From Lachnospiraceae bacterium (GTDB lineage Bacteria; Bacillota; Clostridia; Lachnospirales; Lachnospiraceae), in assembly GCA_017427415.1 (NCBI GenBank), contig JAFRSU010000051.1:1-47031 (forward strand): a stretch of DNA of 47,031 nt. Direction: 5' to 3'. This document shows positions 43,339-47,031 of the stretch, piece by piece (the first letter of the stretch is position 1; every line of letters starts with the position of its first letter). Below the pieces are notes generated by a model that worked only from the letters and a program-made list of their open reading frames with translations, had not been told where the DNA came from and searched no databases. The position numbers and the translations under genes are program-made.

Positions 43339-44691
43339 CTACAGATTCTTTTCACCCATTATGTCCAGGAAGGCGGTCACTATCTCCGGATCAAACTGCT
43401 GCCCCCTGTTGTTTATAAGCTCTTCACGTATCTGCTCACGCATAAGCTTATTTCTGTATGGTCTGTCATTGCTCATGGCGTCATAAGCATCAGCAACCGC
43501 CACTATTCTTGCGATAAGAGGTATCTCATCTTCTTTTTTACCGTTAGGATATCCCTTTCCGTCATATCTCTCATGATGGAAAAGTGCAGCTTCAAATGCC
43601 ATCGGGATGCTTTCTATCTCTTTAAGTATCTCAGCTCCGTGCGTGGTATGTGCCTTTACCTCGGCATATTCGGTACTGGTTAATTTGGTGGTCTTTCTTA
43701 ATATCTGCTCATCTATGAAAACATTTCCGACATTGTGGAGAAGCGCTGCATTATATACAATATCGCAGTCGCTTTTATCCATTCCCATTTTTTCGGCTAT
43801 CATTCTGGAATAATCAGCCACCCTTTCGGAATGTCCCTTTGAATAATAATCCTTGGAATCTGCCAGAGAGCAGCAGACACTGAACACATCTGTGAGCATC
43901 CTGCTCTTACTCTCAAGCCTTCCTTCAAAATGAACGGAAACCATAAATATAGTTCCGATTATAAGGAAGGATATAACAAGCAAAGCGAAAGCTGCGATAA
44001 ACAGTGTTCCTTTTGTCCCGTCCCATATAGACCTGTGTATCCTGTATGAGAGCACACTGTCGGAAAAATCTATATTACCGGAAATATTGTACATGATGAT
44101 TCCGCAGGTACATGTTCCGGAATAATCCTCATTTCCCCTGATCGGCACTTCAGAATAAGTTTCATCGGATGTGGGATAATACATAATATAATCCCCTCTT
44201 TTAAGAGGAATGAGCAGATCCTGGTTGGCCTGATGGAATTTAAGCTTCAGATCATCAACTTTGACGTCCGCAAAAGATAAGGTCTGCGAAACATCATTGC
44301 CCTCACTGTCAATCTGATGGATTTCGAATTTGCCGTTCCATCCGTTGTTGATATAGCAATCCTCTTTAAGATTTATACGAAGGTTCCAGTCCTCAATATA
44401 ATAATGGGAATTGTTTGTGATCGTAAAATCAAATATCGTTCCGAACATATCCGAATCAAACCCCGTATCGGCTTTGGCTTTAGGCCAGGAACCCGATGAC
44501 CCTCCTCTCGGATGGATATCAAGCAAGGCTTCAGTCACTGATGAGCCCGGGGTAACTGTATTCCATTCACCGTTTTCATTGCTGATATTGATCACATGGA
44601 TTATGAACAGTACCGTGACAAGCAGCGCTAATCCCAATACAGAAAATGTAACTGCCTTTATCGCTTTTTTTACATTATCTACCCTGTTCAA
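43339..44691 (-). CDS. Membrane HD-GYP protein with CBM-like outer domain and altered HD motif
   Basis: A 450-residue protein with a TTG start at 44691; GGAGG lies 7 bases before it. It overlaps the preceding EAL gene by 17 bases. One membrane helix (about 13-34), an outer domain (about 40-225) with FDFTITNNSHYYIEDWNLRI and NNGWNGKFEI like cellulose-binding CBM2/CBM3 folds, and a second helix (about 230-253). HD-GYP domain at about 270-445: HHERYDGKGYP (372-382) and VADAYDAM are intact, but the HD pair reads HN (319-320, LLHNVGN versus LLHDIGK). A metal ligand is lost, so c-di-GMP hydrolysis may be weak or absent and binding may remain. Confidence 0.85.
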   Translation of the reverse strand: MNRVDNVKKAIKAVTFSVLGLALLVTVLFIIHVINISNENGEWNTVTPGSSVTEALLDIHPRGGSSGSWPKAKADTGFDSDMFGTIFDFTITNNSHYYIEDWNLRINLKEDCYINNGWNGKFEIHQIDSEGNDVSQTLSFADVKVDDLKLKFHQANQDLLIPLKRGDYIMYYPTSDETYSEVPIRGNEDYSGTCTCGIIMYNISGNIDFSDSVLSYRIHRSIWDGTKGTLFIAAFALLVISFLIIGTIFMVSVHFEGRLESKSRMLTDVFSVCCSLADSKDYYSKGHSERVADYSRMIAEKMGMDKSDCDIVYNAALLHNVGNVFIDEQILRKTTKLTSTEYAEVKAHTTHGAEILKEIESIPMAFEAALFHHERYDGKGYPNGKKEDEIPLIARIVAVADAYDAMSNDRPYRNKLMREQIREELINNRGQQFDPEIVTAFLDIMGEKNL

Positions 44692-46627
44692 CTTTATACC
44701 TCCGCTCTATCATCCTTTTTTCAAAAACATCTTTGGAAAGAGGCCTGTCAAAATAATAACCCTGTATGATCTCGCATCCGAATGAAAGAAGCGTATCCAC
44801 CTGCTCTCTCTGTTCAACACCCTCAGCAAGTGTCTCTGCTCCGATAGCCTTGGCCAGCTTGATCATATAGCCCAGTATCGCCAGATCCTTGGCATAAGCC
44901 TTATCTACAAAGCCCTTGTCGATCTTTAATGTATCAAAGGTTACTTCCCTTAGCAGGCTGAGCGACGAGCTGCCGCTTCCGAAATCATCGACCGCAACCC
45001 TGAAGCCGCGTTTATGCAGATCGTCCACGAAATTTTTAAGCACGCTTATAGGGAACTCATCTATCGTCTCCGTGATCTCTATCTCGATCATTTTCTTGGG
45101 TACATGATATTCCTGTACGACCGCTTCGATATCTGCCGCAAGGTTCTCATTGGAAAGATTCCTTCGGGAAAAATTGACGGATACCGTAGGAGGTACCAGA
45201 CCTTCCTCTATCCAGCGCGATATATCCGCACATACGTGTCTTAGCATATAGAAATCCATATCGCACATGAGATCCTTGGTCTCCATGATGGGTATGAATT
45301 TCCCGGGCGGGATAAGCTTGCCGTTCCTGATCCATCTGACAAGAGCCTCCGCACCGCAGAGAGTATTGGTCCTGCTGTTGACCTTAGGCTGATAATATGC
45401 CACAAACTCCTCGTTAGCCATAGCAATGGGGATATCGGATGAAAACTGCTTATCTTCCTTGATGAGAGTCCTGAGTTCGGCGCTCATGTAGGTAACCCTG
45501 TTGCCTGCCGATTTACCGTAGTTCAATGCTTCATACGCATTTGATATGACTTCTTCTCCGCTCTCGTCCCCGGCTCCGATATTATATATTCCGGCATATG
45601 CCGCGATATCAATGTTGTAATCGTTATCATTCTCTGAGAATCTTACCTTTGTGGATGAAAGCTGTGCAAGGAATAAGTCGAGATTCCTTTTAAGTATTAT
45701 GGCGATAAATCTGTCGCCTCCCTGTCTGGCCAGTACTTCATCGTTTCTTACCGACTTTGCGATTGCAGCTGCATATTCGGCCAAAGTTCTGTTTCCGATA
45801 TCCATTCCGTATCTGTCATTTACTATTCCGAATCTTTCAAGGTCAAAATAACATACGGCGTACTCTTCTTTTTTCGGATGCTTAAGTATATCATTAAGTC
45901 TCTGGGTACATGCACTCTCATTTAAAAGACCTGTCTTAAGCTCAGTGGTCTCGAGCATCCTCTTTTCCCTGATATCTTCTATGCTCTTAAAATGTATTGC
46001 ATAAAACAGTACCGCCAGAGCTATGGCATTTTCGGTATTTCCTCCGGAATATCCCGAAATAAACCTTTCTCCCGCAATATTGACAAGTATAAATACAATA
46101 CCTGTAACCACCGTTACAAGTTCACTTATGCCGAGATTAAAATCACATTTTACAAAAGAAAAAATGCCGATCAGCACTAGATATAGTATAAGAATTGAAT
46201 ATGTTACCGGAAACAGCGGTCCGGTTATAAAGCCGTTTCCCTCCGCATAAGAGAACACAAGGTTAAAAGAATAAGGAAGGTCAACAATGAAGAGCAGGGA
46301 TGCCAAAAGCAGCGGTATCCCGAATAACAATTTCTTTTTTGTGCTGTCATTCCTCAGCACCAACATAAGGAATATATACATCATCGCCGGGCGGAGTATA
46401 TAACATACCGTTGATAATACTTTTCTCCATACAGTTCTGTATGCCAATCCCGACAGAAAGACTTCAACATTAGAGCATATCGATTCTACTAATACAAGTA
46501 TTATCAATGCGATAAATACTCCTTTTGTCTTGCTGTACATTCTTCTGTTAAAAGCTATGATACAGATCAGGATAACAATAATAAATATAAAAGTGTAATA
46601 CTTGCTCAACAATTCGCCAAAAGACAT
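44675..46627 (-). CDS. Membrane GGDEF/EAL protein, probable c-di-GMP phosphodiesterase
   Basis: A 650-residue protein. AGAGG precedes the ATG. About seven or eight membrane helices span 8-215. The GGDEF domain is degenerate (GGDRF at 303-307; FDLERF instead of FDLDxF), so cyclase activity is unlikely. The EAL domain (about 398-640) keeps EAL at 427-429, VNFS, EITET, DDFGSGSSSL at 547-556, LKID, AEGVE at 601-605 and QGYYFDRPL, all expected of an active phosphodiesterase. First gene of an operon with the HD-GYP protein and pseudo-hybrid kinase; the group likely links an outer polysaccharide signal to c-di-GMP. Confidence 0.9.
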   Translation of the reverse strand: MSFGELLSKYYTFIFIIVILICIIAFNRRMYSKTKGVFIALIILVLVESICSNVEVFLSGLAYRTVWRKVLSTVCYILRPAMMYIFLMLVLRNDSTKKKLLFGIPLLLASLLFIVDLPYSFNLVFSYAEGNGFITGPLFPVTYSILILYLVLIGIFSFVKCDFNLGISELVTVVTGIVFILVNIAGERFISGYSGGNTENAIALAVLFYAIHFKSIEDIREKRMLETTELKTGLLNESACTQRLNDILKHPKKEEYAVCYFDLERFGIVNDRYGMDIGNRTLAEYAAAIAKSVRNDEVLARQGGDRFIAIILKRNLDLFLAQLSSTKVRFSENDNDYNIDIAAYAGIYNIGAGDESGEEVISNAYEALNYGKSAGNRVTYMSAELRTLIKEDKQFSSDIPIAMANEEFVAYYQPKVNSRTNTLCGAEALVRWIRNGKLIPPGKFIPIMETKDLMCDMDFYMLRHVCADISRWIEEGLVPPTVSVNFSRRNLSNENLAADIEAVVQEYHVPKKMIEIEITETIDEFPISVLKNFVDDLHKRGFRVAVDDFGSGSSSLSLLREVTFDTLKIDKGFVDKAYAKDLAILGYMIKLAKAIGAETLAEGVEQREQVDTLLSFGCEIIQGYYFDRPLSKDVFEKRMIERRYKVEQGR

Positions 46628-46664
46628 ATTTACACCTCTTTAATCACATAATTATGCAAGGTAT

Positions 46665-46693
46665 ATTATACATCTAAATTCATTATACGTCCA
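46665..46693 (-). promoter_or_regulatory. Promoter of the c-di-GMP operon
   Basis: On the minus strand, TGGACG (46693-46688) is followed by a 17-base spacer and TATAAT (46670-46665), about 38 bases before the EAL gene start. The stretch 46700-46808 holds no gene I can support. Confidence 0.55.
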
Positions 46694-46808
46694 TATCAAT
46701 CCGTATTTTTCCGATGGATTATTTTGGTGTATTGGGGGTGATGTCGGGAGCCGGTTGAGATGACGGATTCCGAATAAAGGAGTCTAAGGTCCCTAAGGTC
46801 GGGTGGAA

Positions 46809-47031
46809 TGCCTGCCTCCGGATAAAACCCGTCTTCGCTTGCCGCAGGGATATGCTATGGTGCCATTTATCCTTTCACTTCGAACGCTTGCAACCGGGTG
46901 TCCGCCTGATGCCGGACACCCTTAGGCTGCGCTCGAAATCCGATTGGGTAAATCGGATTTCGTCTCGTTACAGGATGCATGGCACTCATGCATATCCACT
47001 GCCGCTTTATGGTTTTATCCGGAGGCAGGCA
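46809..47031. repeat. Nested palindromic GC-rich element, reaching the window edge
   Basis: Perfect 21-base outer arms lie at 46809-46829 and 47011-47031 (TGCCTGCCTCCGG at the start of the left arm). Inside are GGGTGTCCG/CGGACACCC (46896-46904, 46913-46921) and CGAAATCCGATT/AATCGGATTTCG (46934-46945, 46951-46962), plus imperfect pairing of flanking segments. It has no long reading frame. It could be a MITE/REP-like repeat or a structured RNA; the sequence beyond is not visible. Confidence 0.6.

Noticed and set aside
46809..47031. Retron-type non-coding RNA at the window end
   Set aside because: Outer inverted repeats and inner hairpins fit loosely, but no reverse transcriptase is visible and no conserved branching G motif could be assigned. 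Recorded only as a palindromic element.

Overview
The window looks like chromosomal DNA of a low-GC, Gram-positive anaerobe of the Lachnospiraceae type (Butyrivibrio-like). This is inferred from AT-rich codon use, strong AGGAGG ribosome sites, BspA-type leucine-rich-repeat proteins, many lipoproteins, and the style of the ECF sigma/anti-sigma, BlaI/M56 and c-di-GMP proteins. Almost every gene is on the minus strand. The exceptions are a secreted protein (3.9-5.0 kb), a defence pair (16.1-18.0 kb) and a two-component operon (30.4-33.1 kb). I see no rRNA, tRNA, CRISPR array or intact insertion sequence.

Layout. (a) 0-9.4 kb: two ECF sigma/membrane anti-sigma operons, a Fic protein between an ECF operon and a secreted Fn3 protein, and a BlaI-M56-VanZ operon behind a small secreted protein. 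(b) 9.5-15.9 kb: an operon with a BspA-like surface protein, a decayed BspA-like gene, a second BlaI repressor and a frameshifted M56 sensor peptidase fused to BspA-type LRRs. (c) 16.0-18.05 kb: an AAA ATPase + RloB pair that matches the AbiL abortive-infection architecture; it is richer in G/C-ending codons than its surroundings and has its own promoter and terminator. (d) 18.1-30.2 kb: a third ECF operon, a response regulator/kinase/ABC-exporter module of the antimicrobial-peptide-resistance type, two membrane-attached proteins and a fourth ECF operon. (e) 30.4-33.1 kb: a second two-component system, bracketed by direct copies of one terminator-like repeat. (f) 33.2-39.2 kb: a secreted HELLH metallopeptidase with beta-helix domains, a cytoplasmic esterase-like hydrolase, a lipoprotein and a left-handed beta-helix protein. 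(g) 39.3-46.6 kb: a three-gene operon of degenerate-GGDEF/EAL, a CBM-like sensor with an altered HD-GYP, and a 1349-residue propeller hybrid that lacks both phospho-histidines and the ATPase domain. (h) 46.8-47.03 kb: a GC-rich nested palindromic element that runs to the window edge.

The unifying theme is envelope sensing. Four ECF modules, two BlaI/M56 modules, two OmpR-type two-component systems and a c-di-GMP/pseudo-hybrid operon sit within 47 kb. The four ECF operons share a promoter-like motif upstream of the sigma start. The two two-component-linked promoters carry helically phased direct repeats. Several genes show recent decay (the M56-LRR frameshift, the BspA remnant, and a 16-base repeat-linked frameshift at 18.28 kb), so the region appears to turn over quickly.
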